From NCBI RefSeq assembly GCF_008329905.1, contig NZ_CP032156.1:62001-126000 (forward strand): a DNA stretch of 64,000 nucleotides, read 5' to 3'. How positions within the stretch are numbered: position 1 is the first letter of the stretch; every line of letters starts with the position of its first letter. Below, in pieces: positions 35,344 through 43,642 of this stretch. Below the pieces are notes generated by a model. The model was not told the origin of the DNA. It searched no databases and saw only the letters and a program-made list of their open reading frames with translations. A program made the position numbers and the translations under genes. The DNA is from Mycobacterium sp. ELW1. GTDB taxonomy: Bacteria; Actinomycetota; Actinomycetes; Mycobacteriales; Mycobacteriaceae.

Positions 35344-35907
35344 ATGGTGAACATCAGACAGACCCGAATGCGCACCGCGACCGACGCCCGCAACACGTTC
35401 AATGAACTCGTCGGCGAAGCCGAGCGCGGCATCATCACGCACATCGTGAAAGGCAGCCGCGTCGTAGCCCACCTGGTGCCTGCCGACGCCAGGATCATCG
35501 ACGACACGGCATTGATCGAACTCATATTGATCTCCGTTGGCCAGAGCGAAGCGGACTACGCCGCTGAACATTGGCGCGGTGGGCTATCGCACGCCGGCGA
35601 TTCGATCGGGCGACTTCTGGGCTGGGCGTGGCAAACCGACCGCCACGTCTTCTCTCGTGCGCTCGCGCACTTCCACGGCGCCCTGGAGCGAGCGATGCAC
35701 CAGACAGTCGGTCGGCCGGACTTGGTCAGGGGAATCGAGACTGCGCTCGGGGTGCGCCTCAGCGATAGTGAAATCCGCGAAGTCTTGGAGTACCTCGCTG
35801 GCGACGAGTACTGGACCGACTACCGCCCCGCTGTCTCCGCCCCGTTCGAGCGGCTGGAGGACGACGCCCCAAAACGTCACGGTGACGAAACGGGGAGTGA
35901 GAGATGA
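35344..35907 (+). CDS. Phd/YefM-like antitoxin-type protein with C-terminal extension
   Basis: The protein is 187 aa from ATG 35344. The first ~50 residues have the Phd/YefM pattern: 'RMRTATDARNTFNELVGEAE' then 'THIVKGSRVVAHLVPADAR'. The rest is a helical extension of ~130 aa with no recognised motif, longer than usual antitoxins (80-90 aa). An inverted repeat sits just upstream. No obvious small toxin follows; the next gene at 35963 is a 236-aa protein of unknown type, so this may be an orphan or a novel pair. Confidence 0.55.
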   Translation: MVNIRQTRMRTATDARNTFNELVGEAERGIITHIVKGSRVVAHLVPADARIIDDTALIELILISVGQSEADYAAEHWRGGLSHAGDSIGRLLGWAWQTDRHVFSRALAHFHGALERAMHQTVGRPDLVRGIETALGVRLSDSEIREVLEYLAGDEYWTDYRPAVSAPFERLEDDAPKRHGDETGSER

Positions 35908-35962
35908 GTTCTTCGGGTGTGCCCCGGGTGATTCGAGCCGGCCGGGCGGCAAGGGGCCGAAC

Positions 35963-36673
35963 GTGAACACAGTTGCGTTGGGCGAGTTTCTGCGCGACCG
36001 AACCCAGTACATCACCGACTGCACCGACAACTCGGTGGTCGAATTGGCGGCGCCTTGGATCCACTACGAAAGTCAGGACACCTGTTTGACAGTGTCCGGC
36101 TGTCTGGATTGGCGAGGGGAGATCCTGATGTCGGCCATCGATGCGCACAGCCGCGCCCCCGACATCGCAGTCGGCGCGGTCCACTTCCTCATTCTCCAGC
36201 TGGGACACGAACCCGTCGCGGACGTCCTTGCCTTTTACGGTGAGCGCGCGGCCGCGTTCGCCGAACTGTTCGACGACAAGTGGCTCGTCGATGATCTCGA
36301 TGAGAACGACCAGTTCACCGCGGGAATGCCGATCAGCGCCGTCCTCCTGGTCCTGGACGCCACGATGGACCCCCTCATGCCCGAGAGCCCGCTTCGGGCG
36401 TGGGCAGTTGCCCACATCGCCCATACGATGCTGCCCACCACCGCGGGGCTCGTGGCAATGTCGTCGTTCGCGCCGCCCCCCGCCGAAAGCCGGCCCGCAC
36501 GCCGGCTCGTCTCGACCGACCACGTCGACCAGGACTGGCCACGCGTGGGCTGCATCAGCATCCCCGGCCACCCACAGTTCTTTGGGCAAGCAACCGCGTA
36601 CACATATCTCGACGACGCGCGGGCCGCGCTGGACAACTGTCGCGAACAGACCATTCGAGTCCCCGTTGTCTGA
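35963..36673 (+). CDS. Hypothetical protein next to the Phd-like gene
   Basis: The protein is 236 aa from GTG 35963, with AAGGGG 6 nt upstream. It is soluble and rather acidic, and I recognise no family. It follows the Phd-like gene after 55 bp and might be its partner. Its 3' 439 bp lie opposite an open extension of the Fic frame on the - strand. The codon pattern here, with many acidic and hydrophobic residues and few Arg/Pro runs, favours this + strand frame as the true gene in the overlap. Confidence 0.5.
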   Translation: MNTVALGEFLRDRTQYITDCTDNSVVELAAPWIHYESQDTCLTVSGCLDWRGEILMSAIDAHSRAPDIAVGAVHFLILQLGHEPVADVLAFYGERAAAFAELFDDKWLVDDLDENDQFTAGMPISAVLLVLDATMDPLMPESPLRAWAVAHIAHTMLPTTAGLVAMSSFAPPPAESRPARRLVSTDHVDQDWPRVGCISIPGHPQFFGQATAYTYLDDARAALDNCREQTIRVPVV

Positions 36674-37572
36674 GCCGGTTCCCAATGTGGGTGAAATCGG
36701 TTGCTGCTCAGGCGCAAAACCGCCCAGCGGCGATGACCGCGCGCTAGACCAACACGTCGGGCCGCCGGTGCGCTCATAATTCGAGGCTTGGCCCCCTCTT
36801 CACGTCTGGACTGTTGCTGGACTCGCCGTAACAGATCGGCATTCTGCTCGGCGCTCTGATACAGGCCCTGCGCCCAATTTGTCTCGCGGGCGGTGAGCTC
36901 GCGCGATGGGCGCACTTGCACAGTGTCGGCCAGCAGTGCCGTGAGCCGCCTGTAACGATCGCCAGTTGCGTGCCCATGAAAGCGTGCGGCGATGAACTCT
37001 GCACGCCGCTCATACAGTCGGCCCGCGCCCAGGTCGTAGCCGGCGTTACGGCACAGCGAGTGGAAGAACACGGTCTCGGTCCTTGAGTTACCTTCGCGGA
37101 ACGGGTGTATGGAATCAATTGCACCCCAATAGGTTCCGAGGCGCGTAATGAATTGTTCCGGCGGTAGCCCGGTTAGGGCGTCCTCGGCTTGGAGTCGCGC
37201 GAAGACATATTCTGCGCTGTCACGGACCTGCGGACCCGGCCGGTATCGGTATTCGACTGTCGGCGCGTTGGGATCGTTGACGAGGAAGTTGACGACATCG
37301 GCATGCTTCTTGGTCATCGGGCCGTCGGGAACCGTGCGCGGAGTGCCGGCCCAGTCGTAGATGTCGCCGAAGGTGCGCCGGTGGAAATCACAGTAGTGTG
37401 CGAAATCGAAGGCACCGGTTCGGTTCTCGAGAACCTGTTCGTAGATGCGCACCGCCGAGAGCTGCGCTTCCACGAAGTTGAGCATCCGCTGATCGCGGAT
37501 ACCGAGTTTGTTGCGCAGGACGCCGGGAGCGTCCGGCCAGAAGTAATCCTCCCAGCGGCGGTGGTCGTTCAC
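36235..37572 (-). CDS. Fic-domain protein (AMP-transferase toxin), C-terminal extent uncertain
   Basis: The Fic domain lies in the first ~200 residues. It has the active-site loop 'HPFREGNSRTETVF' with His156 (family pattern HxFx(D/E)GNxR, here GNSR) and the upstream 'FGDIYDWAGTPRTV' segment. These enzymes transfer AMP from ATP to target proteins. GTG at 37572 abuts the stop of the VbhA-like gene with no gap, so the pair is a typical antitoxin-Fic operon. After about residue 265 the text becomes Arg/Ser-rich and lies opposite the gene at 35963-36673. The natural end is probably near 36774, where a neighbouring frame has a stop, which suggests a frameshift. Confidence 0.8.
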   Translation of the reverse strand: MNDHRRWEDYFWPDAPGVLRNKLGIRDQRMLNFVEAQLSAVRIYEQVLENRTGAFDFAHYCDFHRRTFGDIYDWAGTPRTVPDGPMTKKHADVVNFLVNDPNAPTVEYRYRPGPQVRDSAEYVFARLQAEDALTGLPPEQFITRLGTYWGAIDSIHPFREGNSRTETVFFHSLCRNAGYDLGAGRLYERRAEFIAARFHGHATGDRYRRLTALLADTVQVRPSRELTARETNWAQGLYQSAEQNADLLRRVQQQSRREEGAKPRIMSAPAARRVGLARGHRRWAVLRLSSNRFHPHWEPAQTTGTRMVCSRQLSSAARASSRYVYAVACPKNCGWPGMLMQPTRGQSWSTWSVETSRRAGRLSAGGGANDDIATSPAVVGSIVWAMWATAHARSGLSGMRGSIVASRTRRTALIGIPAVNWSFSSRSSTSHLSSNSSANAAARSP

Positions 37573-37764
37573 CTACACAGGCTGCGAGCTGCCCGCGAAG
37601 TGAGCGATTATCGCCTCGGCTGCCTCATCGCCGGTGAGTTCACCGCGGCCCATCTTGTCTGTGACGTCGCGGGTGAAGGGGTCCAATTCGTGGCCGGCAA
37701 GCGCCAGTGCGGTCTCAGTGACCGTCGCGGCTTCCTGCGCCGCTGCGCTCGTTCGATCCGTCAT
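37573..37764 (-). CDS. VbhA-like antitoxin of the Fic protein
   Basis: The protein is 63 aa. 'HELDPFTRDVTDKMGRGELT' and 'GDEAAEAIIAHF' fit the VbhA helical fold and lie directly upstream of the Fic gene. In VbhA the inhibitory helix carries (S/T)xxxE(G/N). Aligning on the 'DP' that follows, the equivalent here reads ALALAG, so both the Ser/Thr and the inhibitory Glu appear to be Ala. It may inhibit in a different way, or poorly. The remaining upstream bases (37765-38044) hold no gene. Confidence 0.65.
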   Translation of the reverse strand: MTDRTSAAAQEAATVTETALALAGHELDPFTRDVTDKMGRGELTGDEAAEAIIAHFAGSSQPV

Positions 37765-38044
37765 AACAAAACAGTATATCGGCGGACCACCGGATATCCG
37801 GACATCAAAATCGTCCGATCGGGCCTGATCAGTTCATCGTCGCGGTGGCGAGGACAGGGTGGCGATACCCCTCCCGCCCACGTGGCCGATCCGTCCAAAC
37901 CGGCCACGGCGTGATTCGCGACGCTGCACGCCTGTGCCCAAAATTCGTGCAGAACGCTACCTGCGCTCGGCCCGACAATAAGAACCACACAGGTCTTGTC
38001 AGTGCCCATCGCGATAATCGCCGCAAGGCGATAGGAGTTCACAC

Positions 38045-38533
38045 ATGAGCAGCGCCAACCCGCACACCGCTCGCGAGAACACCGCATTCAACATACGGCG
38101 CGACGCACGCTACGCCCTTGACTGGGTCGAAAAGCAACAGAACCTGCCCGACACTCCAACGAAGCCGGCCGCTGTGGCCGCCGCGTGGCGGTTCATCCAA
38201 TGGTGCGCGGACACCAACACCCAGCTTCTCACCGATCCGCAGCCCGACGTGGACGACGTCGTTGCACAGTGGCGGCGGGAAGCAGTCGCCAGCGACATCT
38301 GCGTCATCCCCGAAACCCGGCACCTCTGCGGACTGGTCGCGGTCGGGGCCGCGATGTACGCAACCGGGGCCATCGTCTTCGGCAGTTACCTGCTCGCAGC
38401 GCTGATACTTACCTGCGCAGCGCTTCTCGCGGTGTACCGCGTAACAGCCACCCCGCGCCTAGCCGTCGGCCCCGACGCAAAACACACCAACGTCGCACAC
38501 ACTGCCGACACCTACCGAGAAAGGCACATGTGA
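38045..38533 (+). CDS. Hypothetical membrane protein
   Basis: The protein is 162 aa. A soluble N-terminal half ('RRDARYALDWVEKQQNLPDT') is followed by a helical hairpin at about residues 98-136 ('LVAVGAAMYATGAIVFGSYL', 'AALILTCAALLAVYRV'). A short polar tail ends the protein. No family is recognised. The last bases overlap the GTG start of the next gene (GTGA), so the two are coupled. Confidence 0.6.
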   Translation: MSSANPHTARENTAFNIRRDARYALDWVEKQQNLPDTPTKPAAVAAAWRFIQWCADTNTQLLTDPQPDVDDVVAQWRREAVASDICVIPETRHLCGLVAVGAAMYATGAIVFGSYLLAALILTCAALLAVYRVTATPRLAVGPDAKHTNVAHTADTYRERHM

Positions 38534-38871
38534 TCGTGACTGATCGGTCCTTAACCCGCGGACAAGCACGCCAGATGAGCCGGGACTTCGACCGCGTCGG
38601 TGTCGGTCTTTCCGCCCATCGGCTGCGCGAAATCAGTGCCGGCGCCCCGGCCGGCGACGACGAGGTGGCCAACATCGACTTCGCGTTGCTGGCCACCGGG
38701 ATCGCGCACGAGGAACGGCAAGAACGCCTCGCCCAGCTACAGGCGAGCAATAGCCGGCTGATTCGTCTCAACATCGCCCTAGCGTGGGTGCTGCTCGTGC
38801 TCATCGCCGCGGGCCTGGTCCTCACCGCCCACCATGACTTCCTGACATGGTTCACCGCCGGCGGCAGATGA
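38530..38871 (+). CDS. Hypothetical single-span membrane protein
   Basis: The protein is 113 aa from GTG 38530, coupled to the previous gene. The N-terminal ~80 residues are helical and charged ('QARQMSRDFDRVGVGLSAHR'). One membrane segment lies near the C-terminus ('LIRLNIALAWVLLVLIAAGL'), giving a tail-anchored layout. The function is unknown. GTG at 38536 is an alternative start. Confidence 0.55.
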   Translation: MIVTDRSLTRGQARQMSRDFDRVGVGLSAHRLREISAGAPAGDDEVANIDFALLATGIAHEERQERLAQLQASNSRLIRLNIALAWVLLVLIAAGLVLTAHHDFLTWFTAGGR

Positions 38872-38995
38872 TTGGCGTGCTGCAAGCGCACCCTCTTGGT
38901 GACCACCGTCGCCTGGCGCTCTAACCGCCCTCCCCCACGAGTCGACAAGCCCATCCAACGAACGTCCGGTAAACCTAAGTGGTGGAGGAGATTTG

Positions 38996-39229
38996 ATGAC
39001 AGACCCGAAGCCATCAGGCCCATGGTGGCACTGGGCCATCCTGGCCCTCTTGTTCCTGGGCGGCGGGATCCACTGGCTAATCGATCCGCCCGTCAACCAC
39101 CTTGGCAGCTACGCTCTTGCTCTGCTCATGCTCGGGATCGCCGCATCTGCAAGCCGGAACGCCTGGGTGCTGATCCGGCGACGACACCTGCCCCGTGATC
39201 TTGGCTCCGACACCGAGCAGCCCCGTTAG
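38996..39229 (+). CDS. Small hypothetical membrane protein
   Basis: The protein is 77 aa. A strong GGAGGAG lies 5 nt before ATG 38996. Two hydrophobic segments are seen: 'WHWAILALLFLGGGIHWLI' and 'LGSYALALLMLGIAASAS'. A short basic end follows. No family is recognised. It follows the two coupled membrane genes on the same strand. Confidence 0.55.
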   Translation: MTDPKPSGPWWHWAILALLFLGGGIHWLIDPPVNHLGSYALALLMLGIAASASRNAWVLIRRRHLPRDLGSDTEQPR

Positions 39230-39284
39230 TCCCGCAAAAGGTACCTCCGAGACAACCTGACAGACGCCAACGAGCAGAGGACTG

Positions 39285-39536
39285 ATGGACGACTTGAGAG
39301 ATAGCTCCGAAGAGTGGGCCACGACAGCTATCGCGCCGATCGCACCAGGAATGCGGGTCAGCCGCACAGCGCCGATCGTAGCCATCCTCGTGCAAAGACA
39401 CATCACCGAGGGGACCGAGAGGACCGTGCTCGGCTACGCCGACCAACGGGGTCGTGTGTGGCCAACCGGTACCGGCGAACTCATCGAGATGGACGGTGTG
39501 TGGCTCGCACCCTCACGCAGCGAACACCAAACTTGA
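39285..39536 (+). CDS. Hypothetical protein
   Basis: The protein is 83 aa with AGAGG upstream of the ATG. It is small and soluble, with beta-rich text such as 'RTVLGYADQRGRVWPTGTGE' and 'LIEMDGVWLAP'. No family is recognised. It is the fourth in a run of small same-strand genes (38.0-39.5 kb). Confidence 0.45.
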   Translation: MDDLRDSSEEWATTAIAPIAPGMRVSRTAPIVAILVQRHITEGTERTVLGYADQRGRVWPTGTGELIEMDGVWLAPSRSEHQT

Positions 39537-39774
39537 ACCGGCCGCCGGCCGCGAGCTGCGCTATTCCATGACATTGGTTACGCGGTGTGGTCATCCAAAC
39601 GACGAATTGCACATGGTCGCTCTGATTGAATGAGACCGTACGTGATGAAGGAAGACAAGGCGGCGGCGAGTTATGGCTGGTACCAATGGGCCTGCTGGCC
39701 GCGCCGGTCGACCAGCACCGCAGTGGCTACGGGCGCTAGCGATCGGGCTCGTTGCCAGGGTCCAGAATCGAGGG

Positions 39775-40764
39775 ATGACGCTCACCGTCGCGGCCGCCGA
39801 AGAGATTGTGGCCGACCGTATTACGGCGCTTGCCACGACACTTCGCATCACTGAGCGCAGCGCCCGTACCTATATCGACCAGGACGCCCTCGACGGGATG
39901 GCCGACGGCCTTGTGGAGTCCTTCGCCGACGAGGAGCCCGGCGCAGACCTCTTGACGCTGCCTCGCAATGCAGCCCTCAGGGTTTCTGGCGTCGGCCGCC
40001 TCGTCGCCGCACTCGCCCAGTGCGCCCTCTTCTTCGAATCTTATGAGGATGTGGACGAGGCTCTGAGCCGCAGCCGCGGCCACGAGATTTCGGAACTAAT
40101 CTCGATGCTCGGGCTGATCCAAGCCGGTCATGGGACGGGAGATGCCGTCTATGCCCCGCGAGCACTGTTTGTCAGGGTTTCACGCATCCTCGAAGGCGTC
40201 GCTGGGCTCACTTCCGACCCGGACCTTAGTCATGCTCTACGAAGCGACGCCATCATCGCCGATGCGGGGTCCAAAGCTCATCGATGGTCGTCGTGGTCTG
40301 CTGCGGTGATCGAGCTGGCAGGCCGGACCGACTCCGCCGCGGACACTCAGGACTGGGATCCTGCGGATGTTGCATCCAAACTCAACGAATACCCGTGGGT
40401 CGTATGGCATCTGACCCTCAACGATCCGGACAGATTGGCCGGCGAGGACGTCGCCGACCGCACCAAAGAGACCGCCGAGCAAGTGGCCGACCTCTATGGG
40501 TGCGAATACGAGTCCTGCGTTGATGATGACGAATACCCAGACGGCACCAAGTACTACAGGTGGCTGATCGCGGTGAAACAATCCGAGCACCGAACGCCCG
40601 TGCACTCGCTCCCGAAGCCAGTCAGCGACGTCCCACAGGTAGTAGGCGAGCTTTATGCGAAACTCTGCGCCATCCTTCCCGAGGAACTCCGAGGCGGAGA
40701 TGCATGGGCAGCAGGCCCGGACCTCTACGCCACACACGTTCGAAATGCGGACGATCGCGGGTAA
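39775..40764 (+). CDS. Hypothetical protein
   Basis: The protein is 329 aa from ATG 39775 ('MTLTVAAAEEIVADRITALA'). The same frame has an upstream ATG at 39673, but the extra 34 residues are Arg/Gly-rich and unlike the rest. It is soluble, mostly helical and acidic, with no recognised domain. It stands alone with 238 bp before it. The right side (40765-40914) is gene-free. Confidence 0.55.
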   Translation: MTLTVAAAEEIVADRITALATTLRITERSARTYIDQDALDGMADGLVESFADEEPGADLLTLPRNAALRVSGVGRLVAALAQCALFFESYEDVDEALSRSRGHEISELISMLGLIQAGHGTGDAVYAPRALFVRVSRILEGVAGLTSDPDLSHALRSDAIIADAGSKAHRWSSWSAAVIELAGRTDSAADTQDWDPADVASKLNEYPWVVWHLTLNDPDRLAGEDVADRTKETAEQVADLYGCEYESCVDDDEYPDGTKYYRWLIAVKQSEHRTPVHSLPKPVSDVPQVVGELYAKLCAILPEELRGGDAWAAGPDLYATHVRNADDRG

Positions 40765-40914
40765 TCACCCGACACTGCCCACCCCCAACGTTGTGCGCGG
40801 TCATGTTGTGTAACCAACGTGGTGGAACACAACAGCTAGCCGGACTGAATCGTCACGTCACGCAAGGGTCGGGAGGTAACATTCGTCCGGCTTGCCGTGC
40901 TGCCGATCAGTAAA

Positions 40915-42939
40915 TTAGGCCGCTGCGCTGCTCGGTGATCCTGAAGTGGCGCCGCTGGATTCACCAGACGTCGCGCTACTGTCCGCCGAAGGCGGGGAGT
41001 CGCTTCGGTGTCGCCCCACCGAGGACGGCGACGACTCCGAAGCCGTCGTGCCCGAGGCATGCCTTCCATATGAATCGGACTGCGAGGCGTCGGTGACGGC
41101 GCGCGCGTGCGTCTTGGCAGCCGCTTGGCCTGCGGCCTCGGTGGATGATTTCGCACGGGGTGAACCTACGGGCGCAGCGTCCTTCTTGGTGGGTGTGGCG
41201 GTGGACTCTGCGGCGGTTGCTGCGGCGCCGGCGGCGCCCCCCGTGCTTGCCGTCGACGGCGAGTCGGGATCGCGTTTGTCGGTAGAGGTCTCGGCGCTCG
41301 GCGCCGCGGCGGAGGCCTCGGAGTCGTTGGTCGTCGCGGTGGGGCTGCGCGGCGCTGTGTCGGTCGTCGGTTCGGCCGGCGCTGGCTCGTCGAGGTTTGT
41401 CGTCGCCCCTGTGGCGGATTCCGCTGCGCTGGTGACAACGTCGGCTGCAGCTGCTGAGTCGGCAGGCTCTGCGGTTGATGCGGTGGAGCTTGCCGGCGCC
41501 GGCGTTTCCGTGACGTCCTCGGCCGTCGCGAGGGTGACCAGTGTTGTGTGTCGCTCAGCGTCTGGCAGTGCCGCCGGGTCCTGCGCGGACGCGGTCACCG
41601 CGTGGGGTGCGGCGGTGGCGGAATTGAGGATTCCGCCGATGGCCTGGCCGAAGTCGATCGCGGTTGCGATCGTGTCGAGGGCGGCCGAGGTGGTGAATGC
41701 GGCGATGTTGACCGCGCCGGAGACGGCGGTGGCCACTGCGTAGGGCAGCCCGGACACGAAGGGCGGCAGGCCGGCGGCTTGCAGCAGGCCGCTGGCTGCG
41801 GTGGCCAGCCCACCGGTGAAGGAGTTGATGACGTCGGCGGCTGTGCCGGTGAGGTCCGCGGCGACGCGAAATGGCAAGGAGGCGAAGGAGCTTACCGTGC
41901 CGATGACCGACTGGACGGTGGCGGCTCCCGCGCCGACGAGGATCGAGATCGCGTTGGTGTAGCTCGCCGGGCTCAGCGGTGCAGCGCCGATCGCGATGAT
42001 GGCGTTCTGCAGTGCGCCCGGGACCGAGCCGTTGCCCAGCCAGGTCGTCGCCACTGAGGCGGCGCCGCCGGCGACGCGTCCCAGCGTGAACGTCGCAGCG
42101 TCGGCGGCTGCGGAGGTGAGGCCGGTGACGGCCGCCAGCGCGGCGCTGACGGGTGCCGAGACGATGCCCTGCACTGCGGTCAGCGCGCCGTCGATGAGGG
42201 CCACGTCGGTGAGCGTCTTGCCCGCGCCGAGGAGGCCGTTCACCAACGACAGCGCGTGGCCGATCTGGGCGCTGACACCGTGCACCAGAGTGCTGGCGAG
42301 TCCGACACCGTTGGTGGTGAGGCTTGCGGCCACGTTGATGCCGCCGCCCAGGGCCAGGCCGACGATGCCGATCGGCGTGGTCAGCAGGCCCAAATAGCTT
42401 GCGGCGGATAATGGGTCGTTGAGGACGTTGGCGACGGCTTGCGTTGCGGTGCCCAGAGATCCGGTGACCGTAGAAGTCAGCAGACCGGCCACCTGGCCCG
42501 TCGTCAGAGTGATGGTGTCGCCCGCCGTTCCCACCGACCGCGCGAGTTCGGACAATCCGCCGGCAGAGGCGGCCTTGAGCGCGATCAGGACCGACCCCAG
42601 TGTGGGATTGGCGCCGGCCGCTGCGATGAGGCCGTCCCACAAGCTGTTGTTCAGTCCGGCCGCTGAGTTCAAGGCATCGGTCAGGGTATGACCGGAGACG
42701 TCGACCACGGACGTCACCGTGGAGGTCACCGAGCCCATGGCGGCGTTGAGGTTCGCTACTAGCGCCGCGACGTCGGCCGGATTGATCGTCGCCGCGAGAT
42801 GGACCTGAGAGGCCGATACATGCGGGAACGAGATTTGTTGATGCGCGCCGGGGGCGACGACAACCGGCGTCAAGGCGATGGTGCTTGCGGCGGTCACCGC
42901 AATACCGGCGTTGAGATAGGAGCGGACGGAAAGTTCCAT
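40915..42939 (-). CDS. Large secreted Ala/Ser/Thr-rich protein
   Basis: The protein is 674 aa from ATG 42939, preceded by GGAGG at a 6-nt spacing. An N-terminal signal-like hydrophobic stretch is 'AGIAVTAASTIALTPVVVAP'. Residues ~60-460 are repetitive small-residue helices with many 'ALVANLNAAMGSVTSTVTSV'-like segments. The last ~200 residues are low-complexity Ser/Ala/Thr/Glu with 'SPSSAAA' at the end. The build, a helical repeat domain with a disordered tail, suggests a cell-envelope or surface protein of mycobacteria. I cannot name a family. It is divergent from the double-XRE gene, with 160 bp between. Confidence 0.65.
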   Translation of the reverse strand: MELSVRSYLNAGIAVTAASTIALTPVVVAPGAHQQISFPHVSASQVHLAATINPADVAALVANLNAAMGSVTSTVTSVVDVSGHTLTDALNSAAGLNNSLWDGLIAAAGANPTLGSVLIALKAASAGGLSELARSVGTAGDTITLTTGQVAGLLTSTVTGSLGTATQAVANVLNDPLSAASYLGLLTTPIGIVGLALGGGINVAASLTTNGVGLASTLVHGVSAQIGHALSLVNGLLGAGKTLTDVALIDGALTAVQGIVSAPVSAALAAVTGLTSAAADAATFTLGRVAGGAASVATTWLGNGSVPGALQNAIIAIGAAPLSPASYTNAISILVGAGAATVQSVIGTVSSFASLPFRVAADLTGTAADVINSFTGGLATAASGLLQAAGLPPFVSGLPYAVATAVSGAVNIAAFTTSAALDTIATAIDFGQAIGGILNSATAAPHAVTASAQDPAALPDAERHTTLVTLATAEDVTETPAPASSTASTAEPADSAAAADVVTSAAESATGATTNLDEPAPAEPTTDTAPRSPTATTNDSEASAAAPSAETSTDKRDPDSPSTASTGGAAGAAATAAESTATPTKKDAAPVGSPRAKSSTEAAGQAAAKTHARAVTDASQSDSYGRHASGTTASESSPSSVGRHRSDSPPSADSSATSGESSGATSGSPSSAAA

Positions 42940-43099
42940 GAAAGCCCTCCAAAGGCACACGGCGAAAGGGATTAGGGAAGCTCGAACCCGCAGTGCAGAG
43001 CCCTTGTCAGCAGATTCGAACCCGCCTAAGTGTACGCTATACAACTCCGATATACGCCGCCGTTAAGATACTCTTCATTCACGTTACAGCTGGTGTGCC

Positions 43100-43591
43100 A
43101 TGACTCTGTTCTTCGATGATGAACAGCCCCCGCACGGTCGCCGTATGACCCGCCGCGTCCTGCGCGGGTTCGACGCGCACGCGTTCGCAGCGGTGCGCCG
43201 CCGCGCCGGCATCAGCGTCAGCGACCTCTCCCGGCTGTCGGGCGCCTCGTTGAGCACCCTCCATCACTGGGAGGCCGGCCGGCGCACACCACAGGTCGAC
43301 ATCCTCGCCACCGTGATGAAAGTTCTGCAGGCTCCGATCGACGCCGTCGTGCTCATCGCCCCCGAGCAGCGCTACCCAGGCGATTGGCGCGTGATGAGCG
43401 GCCTCACCCAACCCCAGGCTGCCGCGCGCGCACAGCTGTCCACCGCGATCCTGCAGCGCATCGAGCGTGGTGAGTATCCACTGTCCGACAAGAACGCTGA
43501 AGCTCTTGCCGGCGTGCTCGGCATCAGCGCCACCGAGTACCACGCCGCCTATCAGCGAGCCCGGCAGCGGCCGGCGGGCGCACCGAGTTAG
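43100..43591 (+). CDS. Regulator with two tandem XRE-type HTH domains
   Basis: The protein is 163 aa. HTH 1 is 'RRRAGISVSDLSRLSGASLS' then 'TLHHWEAGRRTP'. HTH 2 is 'MSGLTQPQAAARAQLSTAIL' then 'QRIERGEYPLSD'. Each is a lambda-repressor-like domain of ~55 residues, so one chain may act as a built-in dimer. It is divergent from the secreted-protein gene at 42939, which may be its target. A TAAGAT-like -10 box lies near 43063. Confidence 0.75.
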   Translation: MTLFFDDEQPPHGRRMTRRVLRGFDAHAFAAVRRRAGISVSDLSRLSGASLSTLHHWEAGRRTPQVDILATVMKVLQAPIDAVVLIAPEQRYPGDWRVMSGLTQPQAAARAQLSTAILQRIERGEYPLSDKNAEALAGVLGISATEYHAAYQRARQRPAGAPS

Positions 43592-43642
43592 CCGCCGCCC
43601 TTCGGTCGCCACTACCGCTCGCTAACGAAAGCGCAGGGCCTG

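Noticed and set aside
36235..36670. Fic C-terminal tail as a real domain
   Set aside because: The text is low in structure, lies opposite a more protein-like gene, and the Fic domain is complete before it.
39240..39251. GGTACCTCCGAG as a third copy of the operator
   Set aside because: Only one half-site is present; the second arm of the palindrome is missing.
41555..42958. 467-aa Arg/His-rich frame overlapping the secreted protein
   Set aside because: Extreme Arg/His content and no ribosome site; the overlapping frame has a signal peptide and GGAGG.
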